This document shows, piece by piece, positions 18,330 to 26,725 of a stretch of 64,000 nucleotides of DNA. The stretch lies in contig JAFVTU010000009.1 in NCBI GenBank assembly GCA_017503075.1, positions 62,001-126,000 on the forward strand, read 5' to 3'. A program made the translations under genes and the position numbers. This DNA comes from Paludibacteraceae bacterium (GTDB taxonomy: Bacteria > Bacteroidota > Bacteroidia > Bacteroidales > Paludibacteraceae). The stretch's first letter is position 1; every line of letters starts with the position of its first letter. The notes under the pieces are model-generated. The model did not search any database, was not told the origin of the DNA, and saw only the letters and a list, made by a program, of their open reading frames with translations.

Positions 18330-19397
18330 ATGAATAAGGAACAAAGAATAAAGATTAAACACTTTAGTCTGCCAAAGTCGAAAGTAATCCGTCTTTGCTC
18401 TTTGCTCTTGGTTCTTTGCTCTCTTCCTATAAATGCCCAACAGCAATGGTATTTCTCGGTGGACGAACGCTACCCTGCCGAGCGCTCCGAACTGAAAAAC
18501 AACAGTCGTATTTTGGTGGTAAACAACGCCTTAACGCAACCTAAAGACTTTGGTCACACCACTATGATTGATGGCGAGAGCAAAGGTGGCGTAGAGGTGG
18601 ATTTAAGTCGTAGCATACTCTATTCTCTCTTTTCTGCGACACAAAGTTTAGAAGCCAGTGGCGAGTTTGATGCTGTCGAACTCATGGATATTTCGCAAAA
18701 CCCCTCTACCAATTACTATACACGCACCCCACTAAAGCATGCTGCTGCCGAGCAGCTATGCGCTGATTATCAAGTGGATGCGCTTTTAGTACTCAACCAA
18801 TTGGTGCTGTATGATGTACTTGAGAGTTTCCCTACGGAAGAGGGATCCTATTTTGCTTACCTGCAAGCATACGCCCAATCGCATTGGACCATCCACTATG
18901 CAGGACAAACGCGCGAACGCTCCTTCACGCAGGCCGACACCTTGCTTTGGGAAAGCGATACGTATTATACTCGCGCTCAGACCCTTACCCAGCTACCAGA
19001 CCGCCAAGAGGCATTGCTCTATCTCGCGCAAGAGTTGGGCAACAAAGTGGGTAGTAGTTTCGCACCTTCGTGGCAAACCACTCGCCGCTATATCTACGAA
19101 CTCGATGAATTACAATCTGGATTAGATGCTTTTCGCTATCAACATTGGAATGAAGCCATCTCGCTATGGCAACATTGCGTAGGCGGAAACAATAAAAAAG
19201 CCGCAGCATGTGCCGCGGCTAATATCGCTATTGCTTACGAACTTTCGGGCGATTATGCTTCGGCTTGCGATTATGCCCAGCGTGCCATCCGCCTTTTCGG
19301 CGCTTGGAAGACGGCTTACGGTCGTCAGCAGCAAGCGAACATACGCTACTATCTGGCGCAGCTCCAAGCTCGGCAGGCAAGGGAACGCGGTCAATAA
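18330..19397 (+). CDS. Secreted DUF6340-like protein with TPR-like C-terminus
   Basis: 355-residue predicted secreted protein. The leucine-rich signal peptide ends near PINAQQ. The middle contains an AEQLCADYQVDALLVLNQL stretch typical of a Bacteroidales family annotated as DUF6340. The end forms TPR-like helices (NIAIAYELSGDYASACDYAQ). Function unknown. ATG at 18330 is 14 bp after the methyltransferase stop. The signal peptide is encoded on a heptamer tandem repeat (18393-18427). The last 170 bp overlap, antisense, the coding end of the DEAD-box helicase gene. The conserved TPR pattern there suggests both frames are real. Confidence 0.7.
   Translation: MNKEQRIKIKHFSLPKSKVIRLCSLLLVLCSLPINAQQQWYFSVDERYPAERSELKNNSRILVVNNALTQPKDFGHTTMIDGESKGGVEVDLSRSILYSLFSATQSLEASGEFDAVELMDISQNPSTNYYTRTPLKHAAAEQLCADYQVDALLVLNQLVLYDVLESFPTEEGSYFAYLQAYAQSHWTIHYAGQTRERSFTQADTLLWESDTYYTRAQTLTQLPDRQEALLYLAQELGNKVGSSFAPSWQTTRRYIYELDELQSGLDAFRYQHWNEAISLWQHCVGGNNKKAAACAAANIAIAYELSGDYASACDYAQRAIRLFGAWKTAYGRQQQANIRYYLAQLQARQARERGQ
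18393..18427 (+). repeat. Heptamer tandem repeat in a signal-peptide coding region
   Basis: Units ctttgct, ctttgct, cttggtt, ctttgct, ctcttcc. Gain or loss of a 7-bp unit would shift the reading frame of the DUF6340-like gene. Confidence 0.7.
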
Positions 19398-20517
19398 TCT
19401 TCTGCAAAAATCGCTCAATCTTATAAAAAAATCGCTTATCTTCGGGGCTCACCAAGGTGATCGCCTCGCCTTTATTTTCTGCACGCGCTGTACGACCAAT
19501 ACGGTGCACATAGTCTTCCGCATCACGAGGCACATCATAGTTGATTACCAACGGAATATCATCCACATCTATTCCGCGTGAAACAATATCGGTGGCTACC
19601 AGCACATCCACTTTGCCGTTTCGGAAATCCAACATCACCTCATCGCGCTCTTTCTGCTCCAGGTCGGAGTGCATTGCGCGCGCATTTATATGGTTCGCGC
19701 GTAGCGCACGCGTAAGCTCCTTCACTTTCTGCTTCTTACCAACAAAGATAATGACTTTTTTGAGTTTCTCGCTGGTGTCGGGAGTCTGGAGTCCAAAGCC
19801 CAATAACCTCACAAGAAACGCAGTCTTCTGCGTTTCGTAAATATCTGCCGCCATCTGTCGAATGCTCTCTGGCGGACGAGAAATAGCAATCTGCACTTCC
19901 ACAGGATGCTGCATAATGGCTTTCGCCATCTTGCGGATATTCGTTGGCATAGTCGCCGAGAACATAATCGTTTGGCGGTCTTTAGGCAACTTGTTCACGA
20001 TAGTCATGATGTCGTCATAGAACCCCATGTCCAACATACGGTCGGCTTCATCGAGAATAAAGTATTTCACACCCGAGAAGTCAATGTCATAGATATTCAT
20101 TTGGCTGAGCAATCGCCCTGGCGTAGCGATAACTATGTCTGCACCTTTCTGCAAACCAGTCACTTGCGTTCCCCATGCACCACTATCGTTTCCGCCGTAG
20201 ATGGCTACTGAAGAGAATGGTACATAGAACCCAAATCCCTCCATCTGTTGGTCTATCTGCTGTGCCAACTCGCGCGTAGGTGCCATGATGATGGCATTGA
20301 GTTTGTTAGGGTCGTGGTTGTCGTATTGTAGGTTGGTGAGGAGGGGTAGGATATACGCTGCGGTCTTGCCTGTACCTGTCTGCGCACACGAAATCACATC
20401 GTGTCCGTCCAGTATCACAGGTATAGTCTGTTCTTGCACAGGCGTGCAAGTATCAAAGCGCATGTCCCACAGGGCATCCAACACCTCATCCGATAATGCT
20501 AACTCGTCAAAATACAT
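19228..20517 (-). CDS. DEAD-box ATP-dependent RNA helicase
   Basis: 429-residue RNA helicase of the RhlE/SrmB type. Q motif TPVQEQTIP, motif I AQTGTGKT, Ia PTRELAQQ, II DEAD (LDEADRML), III SAT (FSATMP), and VI HRIGRTAR are all present in order. The C-terminal about 50 residues are a basic tail (KRRKGGWHAGHNRKPKHNR) expected to bind RNA. This tail is encoded opposite the 3' end of the DUF6340-like gene. The gene lies 18 bp downstream of the epimerase gene and is probably cotranscribed with it. Confidence 0.94.
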   Translation of the reverse strand: MYFDELALSDEVLDALWDMRFDTCTPVQEQTIPVILDGHDVISCAQTGTGKTAAYILPLLTNLQYDNHDPNKLNAIIMAPTRELAQQIDQQMEGFGFYVPFSSVAIYGGNDSGAWGTQVTGLQKGADIVIATPGRLLSQMNIYDIDFSGVKYFILDEADRMLDMGFYDDIMTIVNKLPKDRQTIMFSATMPTNIRKMAKAIMQHPVEVQIAISRPPESIRQMAADIYETQKTAFLVRLLGFGLQTPDTSEKLKKVIIFVGKKQKVKELTRALRANHINARAMHSDLEQKERDEVMLDFRNGKVDVLVATDIVSRGIDVDDIPLVINYDVPRDAEDYVHRIGRTARAENKGEAITLVSPEDKRFFYKIERFLQKIIDRVPLPAELGAAPDSSVCSLAADDRKPSSKRRKGGWHAGHNRKPKHNRPKVRKQ

Positions 20518-20535
20518 GTCTTTTCGCTCAAGCGA

Positions 20536-22062
20536 TTACTTCTCCCAACCGTCAAACACTTCAGGGCCATACACATTATCCTCATTGGCGTCGTGCAATG
20601 GTGCCCACAATTGAGCGAAGAATGGGTTCTTGCGTGCCACTTTATCCCATTGCCATGGACGAGCGTTCTTCTCTCCAGCATAAGGGTAAGGCATGCATTC
20701 TTCGCACCAGTGACCACCCAGCAATACCAAGCGTGGCATAGCGGTAAACTTATGCCCCTCTGCGCACTCCCACTCCAATGGAGTGTCCCAATCGCCTTGC
20801 ACCATGTCTTTGGATAAGCACTTGCCTCCGCGGAAAGCCGCCGCTTTTTGCATATCCTCAATGGTAAACAATGCTTTGGGCTTTTGCTCATCGTAGCCGT
20901 GGTCAAGCAATACATACTCCTCGCTGTTGTGTGACACATCGGTATGCTTCCAATCAGGAATAGCTTTGTATGCCTCCAACGTGCCATAATATGCGCTGAT
21001 GCGTTGGGTCTTGTTGTGCTTAATCCACCATTGCGTACCATGCTCCTTAGACATCGCCATGGCGTACATCGCCAGTTTCACGCAGCGTGGGAAAAGTTTG
21101 GCAATCTTAGTCTTAGCCGCAAACTTGATGCCCCAAGGCACACTGTCTGCCTTAGCCATCTGCTTGAAATACTCTTTCACTGGCACATTGGCTCGGAAGT
21201 GCAAGTAGTTCTCCAAGCGGTCGCCATCAATATACCACATGCCGTGGAAATTGCGGGTGGTGAACCAGTTGGCGTTAAAGATCTTCTCTGGGCGAGGGCA
21301 ACCGATGGCATCCAAGAGGAGGCACTCAAACTCGTAGTTGCTGATGCGGTACTCTTGACCAGAGCCGATATTGTAGTAGTTTTTCCAGAACTCCTCTGGC
21401 ACCTCATCGCGGCACACGCGCTCCAACAGCCGTCCGCTATCTTCCACTGTCGCCCATTCCAACACGCCACGAATAGGCACGTGGAACATGATAGGGTCGT
21501 AATTCTTCAAGATAGCAGGGTAGAGGATACCTGATTGGCGGAGTGCCACCCATTGCTTGATAGGCGAATTGGTAATGATGCGCTCTGCCTGCGCTTTGGT
21601 CAAACCGTAGTGGTCATACGCTGACACGCAGATAGGGTCGCCTGCGCGTCCCCAATGCAATGGCTCGCGGCGGTCACCCATCTGAGCTACACTACCGATA
21701 TACACCACTTTAGGTTGCTTGTCCTCTGGTTGCGCCAACACCGCATCGCGAATATAAGTCGCAGCGGAGATATTGGTGCGGAGAGTTGCCTTAGGACGAT
21801 AGTCTGCTTGTGGCGACACCATACCACCCACGTGCAACACAATATCGCTGCCTGTTACACCGCGGAGGATATCTTCGTATTTGGTCAGATCGCCCCAGAT
21901 GACTTCCACTTTATCCATCAGTGGCGCAAGTAGTTCTTTGTTTTTAGCACTTGGACGAGCCAATATACGCAAGTGATAGTTCTCGGGATAACGCAGTATC
22001 TCTTGCATACCTGCGTAACCCATAGTGCCAGTAGCACCAGTAAGGAAGATTGTTTTTTTCAT
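20536..22062 (-). CDS. NAD-dependent epimerase/dehydratase with C-terminal zinc-ribbon-like region
   Basis: 508-residue extended short-chain dehydrogenase. The Rossmann start is FLTGATGTMGYAGMQEIL, and the catalytic YxxxK is in YDHYGLTKAQAER (Y and K four apart), with a preceding serine in YIGSVAQ. The C-terminal 130 residues differ from ordinary epimerases and contain CAEGHKF and GGHWCEEC, a possible Cys/His metal site. The substrate is unknown. ATG at 22062 is chosen because a promoter (TTG-N20-TACCTTTG, 22106-22136 minus strand) lies just upstream and excludes the longer frame. Confidence 0.85.
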   Translation of the reverse strand: MKKTIFLTGATGTMGYAGMQEILRYPENYHLRILARPSAKNKELLAPLMDKVEVIWGDLTKYEDILRGVTGSDIVLHVGGMVSPQADYRPKATLRTNISAATYIRDAVLAQPEDKQPKVVYIGSVAQMGDRREPLHWGRAGDPICVSAYDHYGLTKAQAERIITNSPIKQWVALRQSGILYPAILKNYDPIMFHVPIRGVLEWATVEDSGRLLERVCRDEVPEEFWKNYYNIGSGQEYRISNYEFECLLLDAIGCPRPEKIFNANWFTTRNFHGMWYIDGDRLENYLHFRANVPVKEYFKQMAKADSVPWGIKFAAKTKIAKLFPRCVKLAMYAMAMSKEHGTQWWIKHNKTQRISAYYGTLEAYKAIPDWKHTDVSHNSEEYVLLDHGYDEQKPKALFTIEDMQKAAAFRGGKCLSKDMVQGDWDTPLEWECAEGHKFTAMPRLVLLGGHWCEECMPYPYAGEKNARPWQWDKVARKNPFFAQLWAPLHDANEDNVYGPEVFDGWEK

Positions 22063-22105
22063 TGTTCTTTTCGGGTTTGTGGTGTCTTTACACACCTTTC
22101 GGGTA

Positions 22106-22136
22106 CAAAGGTACAACAAAAAATGCACATTTGCAA
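22106..22136 (-). promoter_or_regulatory. Epimerase-helicase promoter, TTG-N20-TACCTTTG
   Basis: Minus-strand TTG at 22134-22136, 20 bases, TACCTTTG at 22106-22113, about 44 bases before the ATG. Confidence 0.7.
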
Positions 22137-22139
22137 TAA

Positions 22140-22921
22140 AATTGCGCGAAAGTTTACTTTCAAGTGCGATTTTATTGTAAATGGGCTGCATTAAGCGACC
22201 GTAGCTTCGTATTATTGTTTCTTGCCTTTCTATGTCCATTACCCCGAATGTTATTCAGGTATCCTTTTCTTCCCGCCACCTGTCCAGTTCTCGGTGCTAC
22301 TCCGCCGAGTAATCGTGCATTTCGCGGCTAACTCCGCGCACACAACCTCGGCAAAGTCGATCTATAGGGCGCAGCCCGAACTACCAACTACCTTATAATA
22401 TATAGAAGCACACAAAATAAGCAGCAGAACTAGCGGCAAGTGCTAAAAATATTTTTATCAATATTCATCGCACTTCTGAAGCCCTAAACCACAAATCAGC
22501 TGCAACTTTATCTACTCTTGCAGCTACTTTTTGCAACATTATTATAGAGGCACAAATATTTGAAGCTAAAAGCCACTGATAGGGCACATTTAGGCAATAG
22601 ATGTGCTACAGTGGTCGCGAAGTGGTCGCGTAGCCCGAAGTCAACTTGAGAGTGAGTTGATAGCCACAGATAGCCCATAGATCTCCTATAGATGTCTTTG
22701 CTTTGTTCTATGCTTGCGCTGTTTCCTCAGAGTGGGGACTCTTCGAGCGCTGCGCTCGGAGTGCGTTCCGTCGCACTCCTTCAGGTCCCGAAACCTGCAG
22801 GGAACATGTTGATTACTAGTTTTGAACTAGGCACAATCGTCTTATCTCGCCCAATGGGCTCAAACGATTAATCGCAAACTATTCTTCAGCACAAGAAAAC
22901 TTTTCTAATAAAAGCTTTTTC
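22140..22921. other. Long gene-free region rich in small hairpins
   Basis: About 780 bases without a convincing ORF. Perfect small inverted repeats include CGCGG/CCGCG, GGGC-GCA-GCCC, AGCTGCAA/TTGCAGCT, TCAACT/AGTTGA, GAGT-GGGG-ACTC, CGAGCGC/GCGCTCG, GGAGTGCG/CGCACTCC, CAGGT/ACCTG, CTAG-type and GCCC-AAT-GGGC. A direct repeat GTGGTCGCG occurs twice near 22613-22632. The motif CTTCCCGCCACCTGTC (22270 region) also occurs near 5518. Confidence 0.6.
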
Positions 22922-24535
22922 CTATTGCTTGCGCTTTCCAGCCACGAGTTGTTGCCATTTCTGCTTGGCGAAATCCCACGTATTGTTGATAAGTTGTACA
23001 CCCCAGTGTTTGCTCTCTTCCTCATTTGTTTCCTCAAGATATTGAGCAGCAAGCATAGCATCGTTGTCAGTGATAACCAATAGTTGGTCGCCCACTTCCA
23101 ATTCGGAATTGCCCGTTGGCACAAAGAAGTCTTCGCCACGGCGTACCATGATAACCAAGGTCTTATCCGGGAAAATGAGATTTTTGAGCAAATTGCCATG
23201 AACGAGCATTTCCTCTTTCACCTCAATCTCTGTGGCAGAAGACTCTACCTCCTCTGGCAAATCAATATCAAAGTGGATGAGTTTCTTGAGTTCCATAGGC
23301 GGAGTAGCCAGTTTGAGTTTCTTTGCCACCACCGACAAGGTTGTACCTTGCGCGATGAGCGAAACAATGGTGCAGAGGAAGACGATATTGAAGATAAGGT
23401 CTGCGTGCGGCACATTATTCGCCTCGCACATAATAGCGAAAATAATAGGCACAGCCCCCTTCAATCCTACCCAACTGAGCAGCATCTTGTCGTTACGCTT
23501 ATACTGCTTGAATGGCAACATACAAAGAAATACCGCTATAGGGCGTGAGATGAAAATCATCACAATACTGATAATCAAACATGGCAGCAAGACCTCTAAT
23601 TGGAATAACTCATGCGGACGCACCATCAAACCTAAGACAAGGAAAATAACTAACTGACTGAGCCATGTCAGTCCATCGAAGAAACTGCGCGTTTGGCGCT
23701 TGCGAGTGAACTTGCTATTACCAATCACCAAACCACCGATATACACTGCCAAATAGGTATTACCTTTGAGGAAATAGGTGATACTAAAGATAAAGATACA
23801 TGCTGTAAGCACCATAAGGGGATACAACGACTCGTTGCCAAGGTCCGCCTTACGCATGATGCTAACAATACCTTTACCAAAAATAAAACCAAGCACCGCA
23901 CCCATAATTAGCTGAATAACAATATCTTGTATCACAGAAAGCGCTGTCACTTGATGGCTGGTAGCAGTGACAATACCAATCATAGTAGTGGTAAGCACGT
24001 ACGCCATAGGGTCGTTGGCACCTGACTCCAACTCCAACAACGGACGAAGGTTGTGCTTTAGTCCTATTTTGTTGGTACGAAGAATAGAGAATACCGAAGC
24101 AGAGTCAGTGGATGACATCGTGGACGCCATTAGCATTGCCACAGCAATACTCACACTTGCCACTGAATGTAGCCAACCGAATACATAGTAAGTAATCACA
24201 CCTGTCACGAGCATGGTGATTAGCACACCGATAGTCGCTAAAGTCAGACCTGGTACCATCACAGGGCGGATATCCGAAAGTTTGGTATCCAAACCACCCG
24301 AGAAAAGGATAATACACAGCGCGATTGTGCCAATGGCTTGGGCAGAGCCCACATTCAGCATATAACCCACTCCGTCGTCGTTGATGAGGCGTCCGATACC
24401 GTCAGGACCGAACAACATACCCACTGACAAGAAAAGCAACAGAGCAGGTACACCAAATTTATAGCCGATTTTATCGGTAAAAATGCTCGCAAAAAAGAGG
24501 AGCGAAAGGACGAGAAGGATAAGTTCTACTTGCAT
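22922..24535 (-). CDS. Potassium/proton antiporter, CPA1 family (NhaP2/CvrA-like)
   Basis: 537-residue membrane protein. About twelve to thirteen hydrophobic segments (residues 1-400) carry the cation/H+ exchanger pattern, including ELESGANDPMAYVLT with the functional ND pair. The C-terminus (about 400-500) is a regulatory TrkA-C/RCK-C-like domain with a VHGNLLKNL... IMVRRGEDFFVPTGNSEL core. K+ selectivity is inferred from this NhaP2-type domain order. Full length. It precedes the hairpin-rich region and follows the thioredoxin gene on the same strand. Confidence 0.88.
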   Translation of the reverse strand: MQVELILLVLSLLFFASIFTDKIGYKFGVPALLLFLSVGMLFGPDGIGRLINDDGVGYMLNVGSAQAIGTIALCIILFSGGLDTKLSDIRPVMVPGLTLATIGVLITMLVTGVITYYVFGWLHSVASVSIAVAMLMASTMSSTDSASVFSILRTNKIGLKHNLRPLLELESGANDPMAYVLTTTMIGIVTATSHQVTALSVIQDIVIQLIMGAVLGFIFGKGIVSIMRKADLGNESLYPLMVLTACIFIFSITYFLKGNTYLAVYIGGLVIGNSKFTRKRQTRSFFDGLTWLSQLVIFLVLGLMVRPHELFQLEVLLPCLIISIVMIFISRPIAVFLCMLPFKQYKRNDKMLLSWVGLKGAVPIIFAIMCEANNVPHADLIFNIVFLCTIVSLIAQGTTLSVVAKKLKLATPPMELKKLIHFDIDLPEEVESSATEIEVKEEMLVHGNLLKNLIFPDKTLVIMVRRGEDFFVPTGNSELEVGDQLLVITDNDAMLAAQYLEETNEEESKHWGVQLINNTWDFAKQKWQQLVAGKRKQ

Positions 24536-24566
24536 GTCTCTACTACCTAAATTAATAGTCTTTAAG

Positions 24567-25004
24567 CTATTTCTCTATTCCGAAAATTTGCTTTATTACT
24601 TCTTGCCAAAACTCGATTGGCCGATAACCAGAAATTGCTTGCGGAGGATTATTTTCCATCGGACAAAAAACTACAGTAGGATAACCACTGACACCAAACA
24701 ATGCTGCCACTTCGGGCTCTTTCTCTGCATCTAATGTGTACACGTAGATTTGCCCTTCATACTGCTTGGCTATTTGCTCAAGTATTGGATGTAATTCATC
24801 ACACCATTTACACCAAGAAGTATAAAAATCTATTAGACAAGGTTTATCACCAATATATTTCCATTGGGGTTGCTTATCTAATGTCAAATCATAATAACAC
24901 ACCTTCTTTTTGAAGTCTTCGGTGGAAAGATAAACTAATCCCTCTGCCATACAGGAGAGAGCAAAAAATGCCATTAAAATGGTAAAAAATACTCTTTTTT
25001 GCAT
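24567..25004 (-). CDS. Exported thioredoxin-fold protein
   Basis: 145 residues. An N-terminal signal peptide (residues about 1-20) is followed by a thioredoxin domain. The redox site is SWCKWCDE (C65, C68) and the cis-proline is in VSGYPTVVF. It is probably a periplasmic thiol reductase or oxidase. The CKWC dipeptide is not diagnostic. Promoter elements TTTG-N20-TAACTTTG (25025-25056, minus strand) lie 20 bases upstream and interlock with the aroB promoter. Confidence 0.88.
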   Translation of the reverse strand: MQKRVFFTILMAFFALSCMAEGLVYLSTEDFKKKVCYYDLTLDKQPQWKYIGDKPCLIDFYTSWCKWCDELHPILEQIAKQYEGQIYVYTLDAEKEPEVAALFGVSGYPTVVFCPMENNPPQAISGYRPIEFWQEVIKQIFGIEK

Positions 25005-25024
25005 AATTTTGTTAATTTAGGGCA

Positions 25025-25056
25025 CAAAGTTACAAATTTTTTCGTAACTTTGCAAA
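25025..25056. promoter_or_regulatory. Interlocked divergent promoters for the thioredoxin gene and aroB
   Basis: Minus strand: TTTG (25053-25056), 20 bases, TAACTTTG (25025-25032). Plus strand: TAACTTTG (25045-25052) lies inside that spacer. The two -7 elements form a perfect inverted repeat CAAAGTTAC/GTAACTTTG. No good -33 element is visible for the plus-strand direction. Confidence 0.6.
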
Positions 25057-25078
25057 CTTTTTACTACAAAAAACTATT

Positions 25079-25097
25079 CTACACCACGCTACACCAT
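25079..25097 (+). repeat. CTACACCAC-type 10-bp repeat upstream of aroB
   Basis: ctacaccacgctacaccat occurs here in the aroB leader and again, identically, inside the aroB coding sequence (25847-25865). Related 10-bp units form the array at 34911-35010. Confidence 0.75.
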
Positions 25098-25110
25098 TTT
25101 ACACAATACA

Positions 25111-26181
25111 ATGCTACACGATTTAAAGCATCTCCATAGTATCCTCGCTGACTTGCCTAAAGCACAATTATTTGTGCTAACCGATAGCCATACTGCGGAG
25201 TATTGTTTGCCCATTTTAGCCGATTTCATCGGGAAAATCCCTTACCATTTGCTTACGATTGAAGCAGGCGAACAGAGCAAGAACTTAGCATCGGTGCAGG
25301 CGGTTTGGGATTTTATGCTCAAACATCGTGCCACACGCGAAGCAGTACTCATCAATCTGGGTGGTGGTATGATTACAGACTTAGGTGGTTTTGCCGCAGC
25401 GACCTATATGCGTGGCATTCGTTTTGTAAATATACCCACCACTTTGCTCGCTATGGTAGATGCCTCTTCAGGCGGCAAGACGGGTATTGATTATCAAGGT
25501 ATAAAGAATGTAATAGGTACTTTCACACCGCCAGTGGCTACACTGATTCATCCTGAATTTTTGCGCACATTGCCCGCTACCGAACTACTCAGTGGCTTTG
25601 CTGAAATGCTCAAACATGCATTGATAGCTAGTCCGAAGGAGTGGATAAAACTACTGCAACTTGCTCAAGAAGAGTTACCTCAAGAGCAGTTTGTAGAAGC
25701 ATTATCCTCAACAGGTGCGTTACAAGCGAGCATTCAAATTAAAGAAAATGTCGTTTCTCAAGATCCACACGAAGTGGGTTTGCGCAAGATACTCAATTTC
25801 GGACATACTGTAGGGCACGCCATCGAATCAACCATGCTGCACCATACTACACCACGCTACACCATGCTACACCAGACTTCCCATGGTTATTGCGTACTCT
25901 GGGGCATGGTGGCAGAGGTATATCTAAGCGTGGTACACACAGGTTGTCCACGAGAGGTACTACAGCAACTCACACAAATAATGCTACAATGGTATGGCAA
26001 ACCACAATGCGATTGCAAGCAACGTGATCAACTGATCCAACGGATGTATCAAGACAAGAAAAATAACGCCAACCAAACACCAAACTTCACACTTCTCCGT
26101 AACATTGGTGAGCCAATTATAAACCAATACCTCACTGAAGAAGATATCAATGAGGCGTTGGAATATTTATTTAGTCTATAA
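25111..26181 (+). CDS. aroB: 3-dehydroquinate synthase
   Basis: 356-residue shikimate-pathway enzyme that converts DAHP to 3-dehydroquinate using NAD and a metal. Motifs are LGGGMITDLGGFAAATYMRG, VDASSGGKTGID, SGFAEMLKHA and NFGHTVGHAIES (residues 229-240). Between HAIES and the conserved HG near residue 258 there are about 17 residues where homologues have about ten. The extra sequence (TMLHHTTPRYTMLHQTS) is encoded by four 10-bp CTACACCAT-type repeats like those in intergenic DNA. The catalytic histidines around it remain, so the enzyme is probably active. It ends one base from the convergent GtrA-like gene. Confidence 0.93.
   Translation: MLHDLKHLHSILADLPKAQLFVLTDSHTAEYCLPILADFIGKIPYHLLTIEAGEQSKNLASVQAVWDFMLKHRATREAVLINLGGGMITDLGGFAAATYMRGIRFVNIPTTLLAMVDASSGGKTGIDYQGIKNVIGTFTPPVATLIHPEFLRTLPATELLSGFAEMLKHALIASPKEWIKLLQLAQEELPQEQFVEALSSTGALQASIQIKENVVSQDPHEVGLRKILNFGHTVGHAIESTMLHHTTPRYTMLHQTSHGYCVLWGMVAEVYLSVVHTGCPREVLQQLTQIMLQWYGKPQCDCKQRDQLIQRMYQDKKNNANQTPNFTLLRNIGEPIINQYLTEEDINEALEYLFSL
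25832..25872 (+). repeat. 10-bp tandem repeat inside aroB
   Basis: Consecutive units of the type (a)ccatgctac: atgctgcacc, atactacacc, acgctacacc, atgctacacc. They share a 19-base identical stretch with the leader at 25079-25097. Confidence 0.8.
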
Positions 26182-26182
26182 C

Positions 26183-26674
26183 TTATCTCTTAAACGAAAA
26201 ATACTTCTGTCCAAAAAAACTGATAATCACCGTAATAATCGTCACTATCATCTTGGATGGAGTAGGGTAGATACCGCACACTTCTACAAACAACTTCAAC
26301 CCAAAATAGTTCACCAACAAGTTCACTATCACAATCAGAATATATCGCCAAAGTTGCTTATATCCACACAGCGAAGATTGCGTAAACGTCACGTATTTAT
26401 TCAACCAAAATCCCGTAAACAACGTAATAGGAAACACTATCAGCAGTGTCATCACGTGAGGAGTAAGGCATACCTCAGACGCGAAAGGCAAAGTTATATA
26501 CACCAACTCATGCCCCACCACAAAATTATAAAAAACAAAGTACAACACCCAATCCAACACCATGTTGCCACCGCCACAAGCCGCATACCGAAATAGCTGC
26601 TGCGGAACGTATTTACGAAATGGTCGATAGAAAAAATCGACTATTTTGGTGATTATTTGGGCGAATGTTTGCAT
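26183..26674 (-). CDS. GtrA-like membrane protein
   Basis: 163-residue protein with four hydrophobic segments in the GtrA pattern: QLFRYAACGGGNMVLDWVLY at the start and FWLNKYVTF before the last pair. GtrA proteins act in flipping or handling polyprenyl-linked sugars for surface glycans. The partner glycosyltransferase is not adjacent. ATG at 26674 is supported by a promoter at 26726-26757. Its transcript would run through the rsmA promoter, and the ATG itself overlaps the rsmA -33 element. Confidence 0.8.
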   Translation of the reverse strand: MQTFAQIITKIVDFFYRPFRKYVPQQLFRYAACGGGNMVLDWVLYFVFYNFVVGHELVYITLPFASEVCLTPHVMTLLIVFPITLFTGFWLNKYVTFTQSSLCGYKQLWRYILIVIVNLLVNYFGLKLFVEVCGIYPTPSKMIVTIITVIISFFGQKYFSFKR

Positions 26675-26699
26675 TTTTGAAAAAAAAATTGTACTTTTG
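26668..26699 (+). promoter_or_regulatory. rsmA promoter, TTTG-N20-TACTTTTG
   Basis: TTTG 26668-26671 and TACTTTTG 26692-26699. The transcript would start near 26705, giving a leader of about 110 bases that crosses the gtrA-like promoter. Confidence 0.75.
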
Positions 26700-26725
26700 C
26701 AGCCGAAAATAAACCAATCGGCGTG

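Noticed and set aside
21474..21490. Second CACGTGGAACA half site in the epimerase gene
   Set aside because: Lacks the left half-site and lies in coding sequence, so probably chance.
22879..23199. 106-codon minus-strand ORF
   Set aside because: Overlaps the antiporter gene in another frame and lacks any recognisable pattern.
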